Assembly: GCA_028284345.1 (NCBI GenBank)
Contig: JANQRY010000008.1
Coordinates: 186,001-250,000 of the forward strand
Direction of reading: 5' to 3'
Length of the DNA stretch: 64,000 bases
DNA from: Hyphococcus sp.
GTDB lineage: Bacteria > Pseudomonadota > Alphaproteobacteria > Caulobacterales > Parvularculaceae
This document shows positions 18,998 to 29,801 of this stretch, in pieces. Position 1 is the stretch's first letter, and the number at the start of each line of letters is the position of its first letter. The notes under the pieces are model-generated. The model was given only the letters and a program-made list of their open reading frames with translations. It did no database searches and was not told the DNA's origin. Position numbers and translations under genes: made by a program.

Positions 18998-20368
18998 ATG
19001 CGTATTCCAACCCTGATGACCCTGTTCGCCGCGCTGGGACCGGCTTATGCGGCTGAAATTGATACGATTTTGCTGGATTTGCAGGCCGAAGCATCGGCCG
19101 ACCAGATCGAGCGTGATATTAGAACATTGGCCGATTTCGGCACCCGGCACACCCTGTCCGACACCACCTCGCCGACGCGCGGGATCGGCGCCGCGCGGGC
19201 GTGGGTGAAGGCCGAATTTGAGGCCATTTCCCGCGATTGCGGCGGCTGTCTTGAGGTTCTCGTCATCGCCGATTTTGTCGAGGGCGAGCCGCGCATCCCC
19301 AATCGCACGGAGGTTGTATCGGTCGTCGCCCTGCAACGGGGCCGGCGCGACCCGGATCGGATCGTCATGATGAGCGGGGATATCGATTCGCGCGTTTCCG
19401 ATCCCATGGACGCAACGTCCGACAGTCCCGGCGCCAATGACAATGCGTCGGGCCTCGCCGGCGTCATCGAGGCGGCGCGGGTTCTGTCAAAGCGCCGGTT
19501 CGACGCGACCATCGCCTACGCCGCCCTTTCCGGCGAGGAGCAGGGATTGTTCGGCGGTAAGATCGTCGCGGCCCATGCGAAAGAAAACGGCTGGCGCATC
19601 GAGGCCGTCCTCAACAACGATATGATCGGCAACATCAAGGGCGTTGACGGCGTCATCGACAACGCAACGGCGCGGGTGTTTTCTGAAGGCGTGCGCGCGG
19701 TTGAAACGGAGGAAGAAGCGCGCCTGCGCCGCTTCACCGGCGGCGAGGTCGATTCCGCCTCGCGCAATCTCGCCCGGTATATTGATCGGCTTGCGGATAA
19801 ATACATCCCCAATCTCGACGTCATGATGGTCTACCGCCTCGACCGGTTCGGGCGCGGCGGCCATCATCGCCCGTTCAACGACGCAGGCTTCCCGGGCGTG
19901 CGCATCATGGAGACGCACGAGAATTACACGCAGCAGCATCAGGATCTCAGAACGGAAAACGGCGTCGAATACGGCGACACGATCGAGCATGTGGATTTCG
20001 ACTATGCGCGCAAACTGACGTCACTCAACATCGTCGTCCTTGCGGCCATGGCCTCGGCGCCGCCGTCCCCGGCGAATGTGCAAATCGAAGGCGCGGTTGA
20101 GCCCTCGACAACGCTGAAATGGGATCGCCCGAGCGGCGCCGCCGCGCGAAATCTCGCCGGCTACAGAGTTTATTGGCGCCTCACCGACGCGCCGCAATGG
20201 ACCTATTCCCGATATGTGGGCGATGTGGATGAGGCGACGCTCGAGAACATCGTCATCGACAACTATTATTTCGGCGTGGCGGCAGTCGCGCGAAACGGTG
20301 CGGAAAGTCCCGTCGTCTTCCCGGGGCCCGCCGGCAGTTTTGGGCCCTGGACAGCCAGCGGGGATTAG
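18998..20368 (+). CDS. Secreted M28-family metallopeptidase with fibronectin-like C-terminus
   Basis: A 456-residue exported protein: signal peptide MRIPTLMTLFAALGPAYA, a short pro-region, then an M28 zinc aminopeptidase-type domain (about residues 60-345). The metal-site motifs are GDIDSR, SPGANDNASGLAG, SGEEQGLFGG, NNDMIG and the late THENY/QQH segment. The first ligand position reads Asp where classical M28 enzymes have His (GHxDS). The last ~90 residues look like a fibronectin type III domain (TLKWDRPSGAAARNLAGYRV). AAGGAGC lies before the ATG. It stands alone; substrate unknown. Confidence 0.88.
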   Translation: MRIPTLMTLFAALGPAYAAEIDTILLDLQAEASADQIERDIRTLADFGTRHTLSDTTSPTRGIGAARAWVKAEFEAISRDCGGCLEVLVIADFVEGEPRIPNRTEVVSVVALQRGRRDPDRIVMMSGDIDSRVSDPMDATSDSPGANDNASGLAGVIEAARVLSKRRFDATIAYAALSGEEQGLFGGKIVAAHAKENGWRIEAVLNNDMIGNIKGVDGVIDNATARVFSEGVRAVETEEEARLRRFTGGEVDSASRNLARYIDRLADKYIPNLDVMMVYRLDRFGRGGHHRPFNDAGFPGVRIMETHENYTQQHQDLRTENGVEYGDTIEHVDFDYARKLTSLNIVVLAAMASAPPSPANVQIEGAVEPSTTLKWDRPSGAAARNLAGYRVYWRLTDAPQWTYSRYVGDVDEATLENIVIDNYYFGVAAVARNGAESPVVFPGPAGSFGPWTASGD

Positions 20369-20415
20369 AACCGGGTATGAGGCGGATAAATCTCGTATCC
20401 GATCCGCCGCCGACT

Positions 20416-20979
20416 CTAATCCGTTGACGAAATACTATGTTCTTTCCGCCACAGCGTTTCCGCAACGCCCATGCGTTTGGCTTCAAAGCGCGACGCGATG
20501 AAGAGGAAGTCCGACAACCGGTTCAGATATTGAAGCGCGAAGGCGGCCGTCTCTTCCTCGCGCGCGAAGCCGGCCATGGCGCGCTCGACGCGGCGGCAGA
20601 CGGTGCGCGCCACATGGAGGAATGCAATCGCCGGCGCGCCGCCGGGCAGGATGAACTCCTCAAGCGGCGGCAAGGTTTCGTTCAGGGAAGCGGCCGCCTC
20701 GTCAATCCTGTTCACATGCGCTTCTGAAAGCAGCGGCGCGCCGGGAAAACACAAAGCGCCGCCAAGATCGAAAAGATCATGCTGAGCCGCGACAAGCGCG
20801 CCCTGAACCTCGCCTTCGCCCAGATGCGCAATGGCGACGCCGATGACGCTGTTCAGCTCATCGATGTCGCCAATCAATGCAATGCGGGGATCGTCCTTGG
20901 CGACGCGCGTTCCGTCGCCAAGGGACGTCTCGCCCTTGTCGCCGCCGCGGGTGACAATTTTACTCAACCGGTTGGCCAT
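20416..20979 (-). CDS. Cob(I)alamin adenosyltransferase, PduO type
   Basis: A 187-residue ATP:corrinoid adenosyltransferase that makes adenosylcobalamin. The PduO/MMAB ATP-binding motif TRGGDKGETSLGDGTRVAKD is at the N-terminus, followed by GDIDELNSVIG. Family residues FILPGG, HVARTVCRRVER and YLNRLSDFLF are present in order, matching the five-helix bundle. It lies 36 bases downstream of the POT transporter gene on the same strand. No cobalamin-dependent enzyme is nearby, so it probably serves genes elsewhere. Confidence 0.94.
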   Translation of the reverse strand: MANRLSKIVTRGGDKGETSLGDGTRVAKDDPRIALIGDIDELNSVIGVAIAHLGEGEVQGALVAAQHDLFDLGGALCFPGAPLLSEAHVNRIDEAAASLNETLPPLEEFILPGGAPAIAFLHVARTVCRRVERAMAGFAREEETAAFALQYLNRLSDFLFIASRFEAKRMGVAETLWRKEHSISSTD

Positions 20980-21015
20980 CGTGTTTCTCCCGCCGGCGCT
21001 TTTGCGATCGAAAGA

Positions 21016-22641
21016 TTATTCAGCCGGACTTTTCCGTCCCGGATGGACGCCCGGGCCCATGGGCTCGCCAATCTCGCCCTCGCCCGCCAGCGGGTGCTCG
21101 TCTTTGAGCGTTTTCAAATGCATCAGATAATTGATGGCCGGCGAGATCACGATCAGGCCGACGCCCACCGCGACCGCAAGCCATCCGACATTCGAATAGA
21201 CTTGCAAGACGAGGCTTTCGCCGTTCGGTCCCTCCGCAGCCGTCGCTTGCGCAATGAGCGCCGCGACCGCGTTGCCCGCGCCAGAGGCCAGGAACCAGGT
21301 GCCCATGATCAGGCCGACCATGGACGATGTCGACAGACGCGTCATCGCCGACAGGCCGACCGGCGACAGGCACAACTCGCCGGTCGTGTGCAGGAGATAG
21401 ATCAGGAAGATGAAGATGACCGGCGTTAAACTGCCCGCGCCCGCCATGTTGGCGCCCCAGACAAGGACGAGAAAGCCCAGCCCAAGCTGGATGACGCCGA
21501 GACCGAATTTCTGCGGCGCCGTCGGTTCAAGCCCGCGCTTGCCCAGCCAGACCCAAGCCATCGCGAAAAGCGGTCCCAGCAGGATGATGTAAATCGCGTT
21601 GATGGACTGGAAAACCGACGTAACGACTTCCTGGCCGAATATCGTGCGATCGACTTCGTCGCGCGTATAGATATTTAGCGACGAGCCGGTTTGTTCGAAC
21701 AACGCCCAGAACAACACCTGGACGGAAATCAGAAACATCGCCGCGAAAATCCGGTCGCGGGCATGGGGCTCCAGGGTAAACACGGCGCGATACGAAATAT
21801 ACGCAACGGTCAGCGCCCCGGCGAACATCAAAAGCGTATTGACTGTCTGCTGGTCGCGCACCACCCACCAGACGAAAATCGTGCCGGCGAATGTTCCGAG
21901 GTAAATCAGCCATCGCGTTGAAAGGCCGGCAAAGCGTTTTCGCGCCAGCAATTCGGGATTGGGCGACTCGCCGGCGCCTTTTAACAGCGGCTTGCCGATA
22001 ACAAATACGACGAGGCCCGCCAGCATGCCGATTCCGGCAAGGCCGAAGCCGTATTTCCAGCCGAAGGTTTCGCCGAGATAACCCGCCATCAGCGCGCCAA
22101 AGGCCGCGCCGAGATTGATGCCGACATAGAACAGCGTAAAGGCGCCGTCGCGGCGGGTATCGGTCTTCGAATAAAGCTCGCCAACGATGGTCGAGATATT
22201 CGCCTTAAGAAACCCGACGCCCATGATGATCAAGGCCAGCGCCATGTAGAATGTATTGAGCACCGCGGCGTCCGGCGACCCGCCTGGTTGAACCGGCTCG
22301 CCCTCAAAGGCCATCAAGCCATGGCCGGCGACCAGCAGCAACGCGCCGATCGTGACAGCCTGGCGCTGTCCGAGATACCGGTCGGCAAGCACGCCGCCGA
22401 TAACCGGAAGGATATAAACAAGCGTCGTATAGGCGCCGTAAAGTCCGTAGGCGGCGGTTTCGCTGAATAGAAAATGCTGCGTCAGATACAGAACCAGCAG
22501 CGCGCGCATGCCATAGTAGGAAAACCGTTCCCACATTTCCGCAAAGAACAGAATGAAGAGCCCTTTGGGATGATTGCGCATCTGAAAGAGCGTCATCAGC
22601 AGGCCGATCAACGCGATGCCGCCCAACACGAGATAGAACAT
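21016..22641 (-). CDS. POT/PTR2-family proton-coupled oligopeptide transporter
   Basis: A 541-residue inner-membrane symporter for di- and tripeptides. The family signature is EMWERFSYYGMRALLVLYL near residue 37 (the ExxERFxYYG proton-coupling motif). It is followed by GGVLADRYLGQRQAV, FYVGINLGAAFGALMAGYLG and, in the C-terminal half, a GELCLSPVGLSAMTRL signature. Fourteen membrane helices are expected. The ATG at 22641 follows AGGGAGTTTTTT. The cobalamin adenosyltransferase gene follows closely and may be co-transcribed, although a functional link is not obvious. Confidence 0.94.
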   Translation of the reverse strand: MFYLVLGGIALIGLLMTLFQMRNHPKGLFILFFAEMWERFSYYGMRALLVLYLTQHFLFSETAAYGLYGAYTTLVYILPVIGGVLADRYLGQRQAVTIGALLLVAGHGLMAFEGEPVQPGGSPDAAVLNTFYMALALIIMGVGFLKANISTIVGELYSKTDTRRDGAFTLFYVGINLGAAFGALMAGYLGETFGWKYGFGLAGIGMLAGLVVFVIGKPLLKGAGESPNPELLARKRFAGLSTRWLIYLGTFAGTIFVWWVVRDQQTVNTLLMFAGALTVAYISYRAVFTLEPHARDRIFAAMFLISVQVLFWALFEQTGSSLNIYTRDEVDRTIFGQEVVTSVFQSINAIYIILLGPLFAMAWVWLGKRGLEPTAPQKFGLGVIQLGLGFLVLVWGANMAGAGSLTPVIFIFLIYLLHTTGELCLSPVGLSAMTRLSTSSMVGLIMGTWFLASGAGNAVAALIAQATAAEGPNGESLVLQVYSNVGWLAVAVGVGLIVISPAINYLMHLKTLKDEHPLAGEGEIGEPMGPGVHPGRKSPAE

Positions 22642-22878
22642 AAAAAACTCCCTGTAAGGCGGCGCCCGTCCGCTGTCGGTTCGCCCCGCCGACGCGGCGG
22701 ACGAATAGCGCGCCGCCCTGTTTCGCCGCAGATGCGCGGCCGGCGCCTGAATTGGCGCGCATGTAAGCGGGAACCGTCCGCGAAATCCAGACTTTAGAAC
22801 ATCGGCGCCTGCTGCGCCGCGAATGTCAGGGAAGCGGTTTTATGGGGCGAAATCGTGGCGGCACCGTTTTGCAGCGCG

Positions 22879-23142
22879 TCATTTATCCGCGGGGTCGCGG
22901 CGAAACCACAGCGCCCGCGCAAGACCGACGATGCTGATCACAAGCCAGAACATCTCGATCACGAAACTCGCAGCGTTGAAGGTGTGATAAAGCGAAAAGA
23001 GGATGAACAGCGCGCCGAGGCCGTTGAGCGCCGGATAGAGCGGACGGCTCACATCCATGCGTCCGATCTGCGACAGGAAATAGGTGCCGACGACAAAACT
23101 GACGCCGACGAGACCGACAATATCGGCGCCCGTGAGTTGCAT
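22879..23142 (-). CDS. Small CBU_0592-type membrane protein
   Basis: An 87-residue protein with three hydrophobic helices. The start (MQLTGADIVGLVGVSFVVGT) and the YPALNGLGALFILFSLYHTFN segment resemble the CBU_0592 family of small membrane proteins, whose function is unknown. It lies 47 bases after exoD on the same strand. An uncoded 236-base gap separates it from the POT gene; I see no clear signal there. Confidence 0.65.
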   Translation of the reverse strand: MQLTGADIVGLVGVSFVVGTYFLSQIGRMDVSRPLYPALNGLGALFILFSLYHTFNAASFVIEMFWLVISIVGLARALWFRRDPADK

Positions 23143-23189
23143 TCGACTTCTCTACTGGAATTTACGCCGCTGTCGAGGGTGACGTGACG

Positions 23190-23783
23190 TCAGAAAAACA
23201 TCGACCACACGCTGACGCAGAGCCAGCCCGTGCCGCCGACAAAACCGAGGGCGATCAGCATGACGAGCCCGTCGCGCGCAACGATGGCGAGGCCGAAGGC
23301 GACGATGGCAGCGGCGGGAACGGCGACGCCAAACGGCACGATTTCCAGGGGCACCATGGCGATGGACAAAAGAATGATCGACGCGGCCGCAAAAACGCGC
23401 ATGGGCCGCGACACGATCCAGAGGATGCGCGCGTCGACGAAGCGATCGACAAAGCGGAGAAACGGACTGACGCGCCGTTCCGTATCGCGCGCCTTTTCCT
23501 CGCTGATGGACAGGCGGCGAAAGCGGGTCGGCATCCACGGGTGTTTCAGTCCGAGGACAAATTGAACGGCGAGAATAATGAGGACCGCGCCCAAAACGAT
23601 GGGCACGCCGGGAATGGCGCCCACCGGGAGCAGGATAATCAGTCCAAGGAGAAAAAAGAGCGGGCCGTAGGAGCGATCGCCCAGATCATCAAGCACGTCG
23701 CCGAGGGTCAGTTCCCCGTCTTTTGCATCGGCGACAATATCGTCGATGATATCGGTAAGCGGGGTCTTTGAGGGTTCAGCCAA
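23190..23783 (-). CDS. ExoD-family membrane protein
   Basis: ExoD-family proteins were first linked to exopolysaccharide production in rhizobia; the molecular role is unknown. The sequence from LTDIIDDIVADAKDGELTLG onward shows the family pattern: a soluble helical start, the hydrophobic GPLFFLLGLIILLPVGAIPG segment, and several more membrane helices. The start is uncertain. I use TTG at 23783, which gives MAEPSKTPLTD; the frame opens to 23921, but that would overlap the end of lpd by over 100 bases. It is 22 bases from lpd and possibly read from the suc transcript. Confidence 0.8.
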   Translation of the reverse strand: MAEPSKTPLTDIIDDIVADAKDGELTLGDVLDDLGDRSYGPLFFLLGLIILLPVGAIPGVPIVLGAVLIILAVQFVLGLKHPWMPTRFRRLSISEEKARDTERRVSPFLRFVDRFVDARILWIVSRPMRVFAAASIILLSIAMVPLEIVPFGVAVPAAAIVAFGLAIVARDGLVMLIALGFVGGTGWLCVSVWSMFF

Positions 23784-23805
23784 GGCGCGCGCCGAAGGCT
23801 CTGCG

Positions 23806-25200
23806 TCACGCCTGCATGGTCCAGCCCTCAACGCCCATGGCGGCCTGGCGCACGGCTTCAGACCGCGTGGGGTGAGCATGGCTGGTGCGGGCGATGTCTT
23901 CTGACGCGCCGCCGAATTCAATGGCGAGAACGGCCTCCGCGATCAGTTCCCCCGCCTCGCGGCCGATAATGTGACAGCCGAGCACGCGGTCGGTTTCCGC
24001 GTCGGCGAGGATTTTAACGAAGCCGTCCGTTTCGTGATTGGTTTTCGCCCGGGAATTCGCCGCGAAGGGAAACTTGCCGACCTTGTAATTGACGCCCGCC
24101 TCTTTCAGCTCTTCTTCCGTCTTTCCGACGGACGCAACTTCCGGATAGGTGTAAACGACGCCGGGCACCGCGTCATAATTCACGTGCCCCGCCTTGCCGG
24201 CGATCAGTTCGATACAGGCGACGCCGTCGTCTTCGGCCTTGTGGGCGAGCATGGGCCCATGGATGCAGTCGCCGATGGCCCATATGCCGTCTACGGATGT
24301 TTTGAAATGATCGGTTTCGATAAAGCCGCGCCTGTCCGTTTTGACGCCGACCTTATCGAGGCCCAGCCCTTCCGTGTGGGGCCGCCGGCCGATGCAGACG
24401 AGAACGGCGTCGCAGTCGAGCGTTTCTTCATCGCCCCCGTCGGCCGGTTCGACCGCGAGTTTGATCTTGGTTTTCAGCTTTTCAGCGCCGGTGACTTTCG
24501 ACGACAGTTTGAAGTTTACGCCCTGTTTTTTCAGGATGCGCTGAAACTGTTTTGAGATTTCGCCGTCCATGCCTGGCAGAATGCGGTCGAGGAATTCGAC
24601 GACCGTGACCTCCGCGCCCAGCCGGCGCCAGACGCTGCCGAGCTCAAGGCCGATGACGCCGCCGCCGATGACGACGAGATGTTTCGGCACGGAAGCAAGG
24701 GCGAGGGCGCCGGTCGATGAGACAATGCGCTCTTCGTCAATGTCGACGCCCGGCAGGGGCGCGACTTCCGAGCCCGTGGCGATGACGGTGTTTTTTGTTT
24801 CCAACGTTTTGTCGCCGACCTTGACCTTGCCGGGCGCAACGATTTCGCCGGCGCCGAGAATGACATCGACCTTGTTCTTCTTCATCAGGAATTCGACGCC
24901 CTTCGTAAGCCCTTCCACCGCATCGTCTTTCTGCTTCAGCATCTGCGCCAGATCGAGGCTGAGCTTGCCGACGCCGATGCCGAGCCTGCCAAACTCTTTT
25001 TCCGCCGCCTCGTAAAGTTCCGATGCGTGCAGCAGCGCCTTCGACGGAATGCAGCCGACATTAAGGCAGGTGCCGCCGAGCTTCTTCGAGTCCCGTTTCT
25101 CGATGATCGCCGCCTTCAGCCCGAGCTGCCCGGCGCGGATGGCGGCGTTATAGCCCCCCGGCCCGGCGCCAATGATGACGACGTCGTATTGATCAGCCAT
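23806..25200 (-). CDS. lpd: Dihydrolipoyl dehydrogenase (E3)
   Basis: A 464-residue FAD enzyme that re-oxidises the dihydrolipoyl groups of 2-oxoacid dehydrogenase complexes with NAD+. An N-terminal FAD-binding GAGPGGYNAA motif is followed by the redox disulphide GGTCLNVGCIPSK. The second nucleotide-binding motif is VIGGGVIGLELGSVW. The C-terminal interface domain has the His/Glu pair HAHPTRSE. It ends the sucD-sucA-sucB-lpd row, 11 bases after sucB, so it is most likely the E3 of the 2-oxoglutarate dehydrogenase complex. Confidence 0.97.
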   Translation of the reverse strand: MADQYDVVIIGAGPGGYNAAIRAGQLGLKAAIIEKRDSKKLGGTCLNVGCIPSKALLHASELYEAAEKEFGRLGIGVGKLSLDLAQMLKQKDDAVEGLTKGVEFLMKKNKVDVILGAGEIVAPGKVKVGDKTLETKNTVIATGSEVAPLPGVDIDEERIVSSTGALALASVPKHLVVIGGGVIGLELGSVWRRLGAEVTVVEFLDRILPGMDGEISKQFQRILKKQGVNFKLSSKVTGAEKLKTKIKLAVEPADGGDEETLDCDAVLVCIGRRPHTEGLGLDKVGVKTDRRGFIETDHFKTSVDGIWAIGDCIHGPMLAHKAEDDGVACIELIAGKAGHVNYDAVPGVVYTYPEVASVGKTEEELKEAGVNYKVGKFPFAANSRAKTNHETDGFVKILADAETDRVLGCHIIGREAGELIAEAVLAIEFGGASEDIARTSHAHPTRSEAVRQAAMGVEGWTMQA

Positions 25201-25211
25201 GAAAGTAAATC

Positions 25212-26708
25212 CTAAAGGTCAAGCAGAAGCCGTTGCGGGTCTTCGAGGTTTTCCTTGACGCGCACGAGGAACGTCACCGCGCCTTTGCCGTCGACAATGC
25301 GGTGATCATAGGAGAGCGCCAGATACATCATCGGGCGAATGACGATGTCGTCGCCTTCGACGACGGCGCGTTTTTCGATGCGGTGCATGCCGAGAATGCC
25401 CGACTGCGGCTGGTTGAGGATCGGCGTCGACAGCATGGAGCCATATACGCCGCCATTGGAAATGGTGAAGGTGCCCCCTTGCATATCCTCAAGCTTCAGA
25501 TCGCCGGCGCGCGCCCGGGCGCCGAGTTCTGCGATCTCAGCCTCGATCTCCGACATGGATTTGAGATCCGCATCGCGCACGACCGGAACGACAAGGCCCT
25601 TGTCGGTGCCAACCGCGACGCCGATATCATAGTGGTTTTTATAGATGATGTCGGTTCCGTCGATCTCCGCATTGACGTCCGGCACCTCTTTCAGCGCGTG
25701 ACAGCAGGCTTTGACAAAGAACGACATGAAGCCGAGCTTGACGCCGTGCTTCCGCTCAAAAAGTTCCTTATACTGACTTCGAAGCTCCATGACGCCGGTC
25801 ATGTCGACGTCGTTGAACGTCGTCAGCATCGCCGCCGTGTCCTGCGCCTCCTTGAGGCGCCGGGCGATGGTCTGCCGCAGCCGCGACATCTTCACCCGCT
25901 CCTCGCGGGGGCCCAGATCGCGCGGTTGCGCCGGCGTTACGGGACGGGCCGTACCTTTTTCGGCCCGCAGCGCATCGGCCTTGGTGATGCGCCCATCCTT
26001 GCCGGTGCCTTCAATCAGCGATGCGTCAAGGCCGCGCTCGGCGACCACGCGGCGCGGCGCGGGGGACAGCGGCTTGTCGGTGGACGCAGCTTGCGGGGTC
26101 TGGCTCGGACGGCTTTCCGACGCCGCGCCATTGGCGGCGCTCGCCCCTGCGCCCGCTTCGATCACCGCCAAGAGCGCGCCGACTTCGACCGTGTCGCCTT
26201 CTTTCGCGTGAACGGATTTGATGATCCCGGCCGCCGGCGCCGAAACGTCCATCGCCGCCTTGTCGGTTTCGAGGGAAACGATCGGCTCGTCGAGGGCGAC
26301 GGCGTCGCCCTCCTTCTTCAGCCACTCGCCAATATCGGCTTCGGTGACGCTTTCGCCGGACGCCGGCACGCGCACTTCAACGGCGGCGCCGGCACCGGCC
26401 GCGGCCTTCTGTTCAGCGGCAGGGGCTTTCTTCGCTTCGCCGTTGGCCTTGGCGCCGCCGGCGGCTTTGCCGTCGGCGTCGATGGACCCGAGGAGCGCGT
26501 CGACTTCCACCGTGTCGCCTTCCTGCGCGGCGATCGAGGCAAGAACGCCGGCGCCGGGCGCAGGCACTTCGACCGAGACCTTGTCGGTCTCAAGCTCGAC
26601 GAGGGGTTCGTCGGCGGCGACCGTTTCGCCTTCCTTTTTCATCCAGCGGGCGATGGTCGCCTCAGTGACGGACTCGCCGAGCGTCGGGACGCGGATTTCC
26701 GTAGCCAT
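25212..26708 (-). CDS. sucB: 2-oxoglutarate dehydrogenase E2, dihydrolipoyl succinyltransferase (two lipoyl domains)
   Basis: A 498-residue E2 that transfers succinyl groups to CoA. Two lipoyl domains stand in tandem: [11 protein letters not shown] with Lys43 in ELETDKVSV, and [11 protein letters not shown] with Lys150 in SLETDKAAM, joined by an Ala/Lys/Gly-rich linker. A peripheral subunit-binding domain ([20 protein letters not shown]) follows, then the catalytic domain ending in [14 protein letters not shown] with the active-site His. The usual OdhB has one lipoyl domain, so this one is duplicated. Neighbours sucA (19 bases upstream) and lpd fix its complex. Confidence 0.95.
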   Translation of the reverse strand: MATEIRVPTLGESVTEATIARWMKKEGETVAADEPLVELETDKVSVEVPAPGAGVLASIAAQEGDTVEVDALLGSIDADGKAAGGAKANGEAKKAPAAEQKAAAGAGAAVEVRVPASGESVTEADIGEWLKKEGDAVALDEPIVSLETDKAAMDVSAPAAGIIKSVHAKEGDTVEVGALLAVIEAGAGASAANGAASESRPSQTPQAASTDKPLSPAPRRVVAERGLDASLIEGTGKDGRITKADALRAEKGTARPVTPAQPRDLGPREERVKMSRLRQTIARRLKEAQDTAAMLTTFNDVDMTGVMELRSQYKELFERKHGVKLGFMSFFVKACCHALKEVPDVNAEIDGTDIIYKNHYDIGVAVGTDKGLVVPVVRDADLKSMSEIEAEIAELGARARAGDLKLEDMQGGTFTISNGGVYGSMLSTPILNQPQSGILGMHRIEKRAVVEGDDIVIRPMMYLALSYDHRIVDGKGAVTFLVRVKENLEDPQRLLLDL

Positions 26709-26727
26709 GTCTTTTATTTTCCTTGCG

Positions 26728-29700
26728 TTATCCCAATGCGTCTTGGAGCAATTCTTCGAGTTCTGCCTTGTGCCGGCTCATCAGCCCGGTTGCGGGCGAG
26801 GCCGCCGCATGACGGCCCGCATAGCGCGCGCGCTTGTGTTTCGCACCGATCTGGTCGAGCGTCCATTCGAGGTTCGGCTCCATGAAGAACCATGCGCCCA
26901 TATTTTTCGGTTCTTCCTGACACCAGACCATTTCTGCGCTCTTGAACCGTTGCAGTTCCTTGATCAGTGAATGAGCCGGGAACGGATAAAACTGTTCGAC
27001 ACGCATCAGGTAGACGTCGTCGACGCCGCGCTTTTCGCGCTCTTCCAGAAGATCGTAGTAAACCTTGCCGGAGCAGAGAACGACGCGTTTGATCTTGGCG
27101 TCGGAAACAAGCTTCACTGTCGAGCCCGGACTGTGCTCCGCATCGTCCCACAAGACCCGGTGGAAGGACGAGCCGGGACCCATTTCCTCCAGCGACGAGA
27201 CGCATTTCTTGTGGCGCAAAAGCGACTTCGGCGTCATCAGCACCAGCGGTTTGCGGAAATTGCGGCGCATCTGACGGCGCAAAATATGAAAGTAGTTCGC
27301 CGGCGTCGTGCAGTTCGCAACCTGCATGTTGTCTTGCGCGCAAAGCTGCAGGAACCGCTCAAGGCGCGCGGAAGAATGCTCCGGACCCTGCCCTTCATAG
27401 CCATGGGGCAGAAGCAGGACGAGGCCGCACATCCGCAGCCATTTACGCTCGCCGGAGGAAAGAAACTGATCGATGATAATCTGCGCGCCGTTCACAAAGT
27501 CGCCGAACTGCGCCTCCCACAGCACCAGAAACTTCGGATTGGCGAGGGAATAGCCGTATTCAAAGCCCATAACGGCGAATTCGGAGAGATTGGAATCGTG
27601 CACCTCGAACGTCGCATGCGCATCGGCGAGATGGTTGAGCGGCGTATAGGTGTTTTCCGTTTCCTGATCGATAAAGACAGCATGACGCTGGGAAAACGTC
27701 CCGCGACGGGAATCCTGCCCCGACAGGCGCACGCCGAAGCCATCCTGCACGAGCGAGCCAAAGGCGAGCGCTTCGGCCGTCGCCCAGTCGATCCCGCCGC
27801 CTACGTCAATCGTTTTCTTTTTCTGATTGAGAATGCGCGCCAGCGTCTTGTGGATTTTGAAATTCTTCGGATGGCTGGTGATGGTCGCGCCGATCTCGCG
27901 CAGCGATTCAACCGGCACGGCCGTATCGCCGCGGCGATCGTCGTCGATCGGCTGCACGAAGCCTGACCACTGCCCGTCGAGCCAGTCGGCCTTGTTCGGT
28001 TTGAACGCTTCCCCGGCGTCGAATTCGGAATCGAGGAAACCACGGAACTCCTCGCGAATCCGGTCCATATCGCCGGCGCCCAAAAGCCCCTCGCTTTCAA
28101 GACGGTGTCCGTATTTTTCCCGCGACGTCGTCTGTGAGCGGATCTTTTTATACATCCGCGGCTGGGTGAAGCTCGGCTCGTCCCCTTCATTGTGGCCGAA
28201 GCGGCGATAACAGAACATGTCGATGACGGCGTCGGCGCCGAAGCGCTGGCGAAACTCGGTGGCGATTTTCGCCGCGTAAACGACCGATTCCGGATCGTCG
28301 CCGTTGCAATGGAAAATCGGCGCCTCAACCATTTTCGCAACGTCCGACGGATAGGGCGAGGAGCGCGCGAATTTCGGACTGGTGGTAAAGCCGATCTGGT
28401 TGTTGACGATAAAGTGGATCGTCCCGCCGGTGTTGTATCCGCGCAGCCCCGAAAAACCGAAACATTCCGCGACAATGCCCTGGCCCGCAAACGCGGCGTC
28501 GCCATGAAGCAGGAGCGGCAAGACGTGCGTGCGCGGCGTATCGAGATCCGGCGGCTCAATGCGGTCCTGTTTCGACCGCGCCTTGCCGAGCACGACCGGA
28601 TTGACCGCTTCGAGATGGGACGGGTTCGCGGTCAAAGACAGGTGCACGTTATTGCCGTCGAATTCCCGGTCCGACGAGGCGCCGAGATGGTATTTTACAT
28701 CGCCCGACCCGCCAATGTCGTCGGGCGTCACCGAACCGCCCTGAAATTCATGGAAAATGTGGTGATAGGGCTTGCCCATCACCGCGGCGAGCACGTTCAG
28801 GCGCCCGCGATGGGGCATGCCGATGACGATTTCCTTGACGCCGAGGGCGCCGCCCCGCTTGATGATCTGTTCGAGCGCCGGGACCATGGCCTCCGCGCCA
28901 TCCAGGCCGAAACGCTTCGTACCCGTATATTTGATGTTGAGAAAATTCTCGAAGCCTTCCGCCTCGACCAGTTTGTTGAAGATGGCGCGCTTGCCTTCCG
29001 GCGTGAAGGAAATGTCCTTATCCGGACCTTCAATGCGCTGCTGCAACCACGCTTTCTGTTCCGGATCGGTGATGTGCATGAACTCGACGGCGAAGGTGCC
29101 GCAATAGGTCCGTTTCAGGATCTCAAGGATTTCCCGCAGCGTCGCCGTTTCCAGACCGAGCACCATGTCGATGAAGATCGGGCGGTCCATATCGGCCTCG
29201 GTGAAGCCGAGCGTCGCCGGGTCGAGTTCCGGGTGCACTTCACTGGGCTGAAGGCCAAGCGGATCGAGATCGGCAATGAGATGGCCGCGGATGCGATAGG
29301 CGCGGATCAGCATCAGCGCGTGCAGCGAGTCTTGAGTCGCCTGGCGCACCTCGTCGAGCGAGGCTGTCGCCGGCGCCCGTTCGGCGATTTTCGTCGCGAT
29401 CTTCTCTTCCGTCGCCGCCCAGTCGCCGTCGAGGGCCGCCGTCAATTCGCCGTTCTGAACCGGCGGCCAGTCGGCGCGGGCCCAGCTTGGGGCCCGGCCC
29501 GGCGCGGCGCCGTTGGGCGCGCCGCCTTCGCGTTCGAAAAAAGCGCGCCAGTCCGCGCCGACCGATTGCGGGTCGTTGAGCCAGGCTTCGTAAAGTCGCT
29601 CAATATAAGGCGCGTTGACGCCGGAAAGGACAGTGTCCTGAAGGGACGTATTCTCCGAAACGCCGCCGTTTGCGCGCGGCGCCTCGCCATCATGGGCCAT
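26728..29700 (-). CDS. sucA: 2-oxoglutarate dehydrogenase E1 component
   Basis: A 990-residue thiamine-diphosphate enzyme that decarboxylates 2-oxoglutarate in the TCA cycle. Visible landmarks are the N-terminal E2-binding helix ([20 protein letters not shown]), [32 protein letters not shown] of the cofactor site, [12 protein letters not shown], and the late [20 protein letters not shown]. Length matches the SucA family. It sits between sucD (101 bases upstream) and sucB. It is probably transcribed from upstream of sucD or from the short gap before it. Confidence 0.97.
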   Translation of the reverse strand: MAHDGEAPRANGGVSENTSLQDTVLSGVNAPYIERLYEAWLNDPQSVGADWRAFFEREGGAPNGAAPGRAPSWARADWPPVQNGELTAALDGDWAATEEKIATKIAERAPATASLDEVRQATQDSLHALMLIRAYRIRGHLIADLDPLGLQPSEVHPELDPATLGFTEADMDRPIFIDMVLGLETATLREILEILKRTYCGTFAVEFMHITDPEQKAWLQQRIEGPDKDISFTPEGKRAIFNKLVEAEGFENFLNIKYTGTKRFGLDGAEAMVPALEQIIKRGGALGVKEIVIGMPHRGRLNVLAAVMGKPYHHIFHEFQGGSVTPDDIGGSGDVKYHLGASSDREFDGNNVHLSLTANPSHLEAVNPVVLGKARSKQDRIEPPDLDTPRTHVLPLLLHGDAAFAGQGIVAECFGFSGLRGYNTGGTIHFIVNNQIGFTTSPKFARSSPYPSDVAKMVEAPIFHCNGDDPESVVYAAKIATEFRQRFGADAVIDMFCYRRFGHNEGDEPSFTQPRMYKKIRSQTTSREKYGHRLESEGLLGAGDMDRIREEFRGFLDSEFDAGEAFKPNKADWLDGQWSGFVQPIDDDRRGDTAVPVESLREIGATITSHPKNFKIHKTLARILNQKKKTIDVGGGIDWATAEALAFGSLVQDGFGVRLSGQDSRRGTFSQRHAVFIDQETENTYTPLNHLADAHATFEVHDSNLSEFAVMGFEYGYSLANPKFLVLWEAQFGDFVNGAQIIIDQFLSSGERKWLRMCGLVLLLPHGYEGQGPEHSSARLERFLQLCAQDNMQVANCTTPANYFHILRRQMRRNFRKPLVLMTPKSLLRHKKCVSSLEEMGPGSSFHRVLWDDAEHSPGSTVKLVSDAKIKRVVLCSGKVYYDLLEEREKRGVDDVYLMRVEQFYPFPAHSLIKELQRFKSAEMVWCQEEPKNMGAWFFMEPNLEWTLDQIGAKHKRARYAGRHAAASPATGLMSRHKAELEELLQDALG

Positions 29701-29801
29701 GACCGGTTCTCTTAAAAATTCCGCGTCGGATAGATTTTCCTAGATACGCCAACCGGCGCGCGTTTCAACACAAAAGCAGCGGCATCGTACCGTCAGCGTC
29801 T

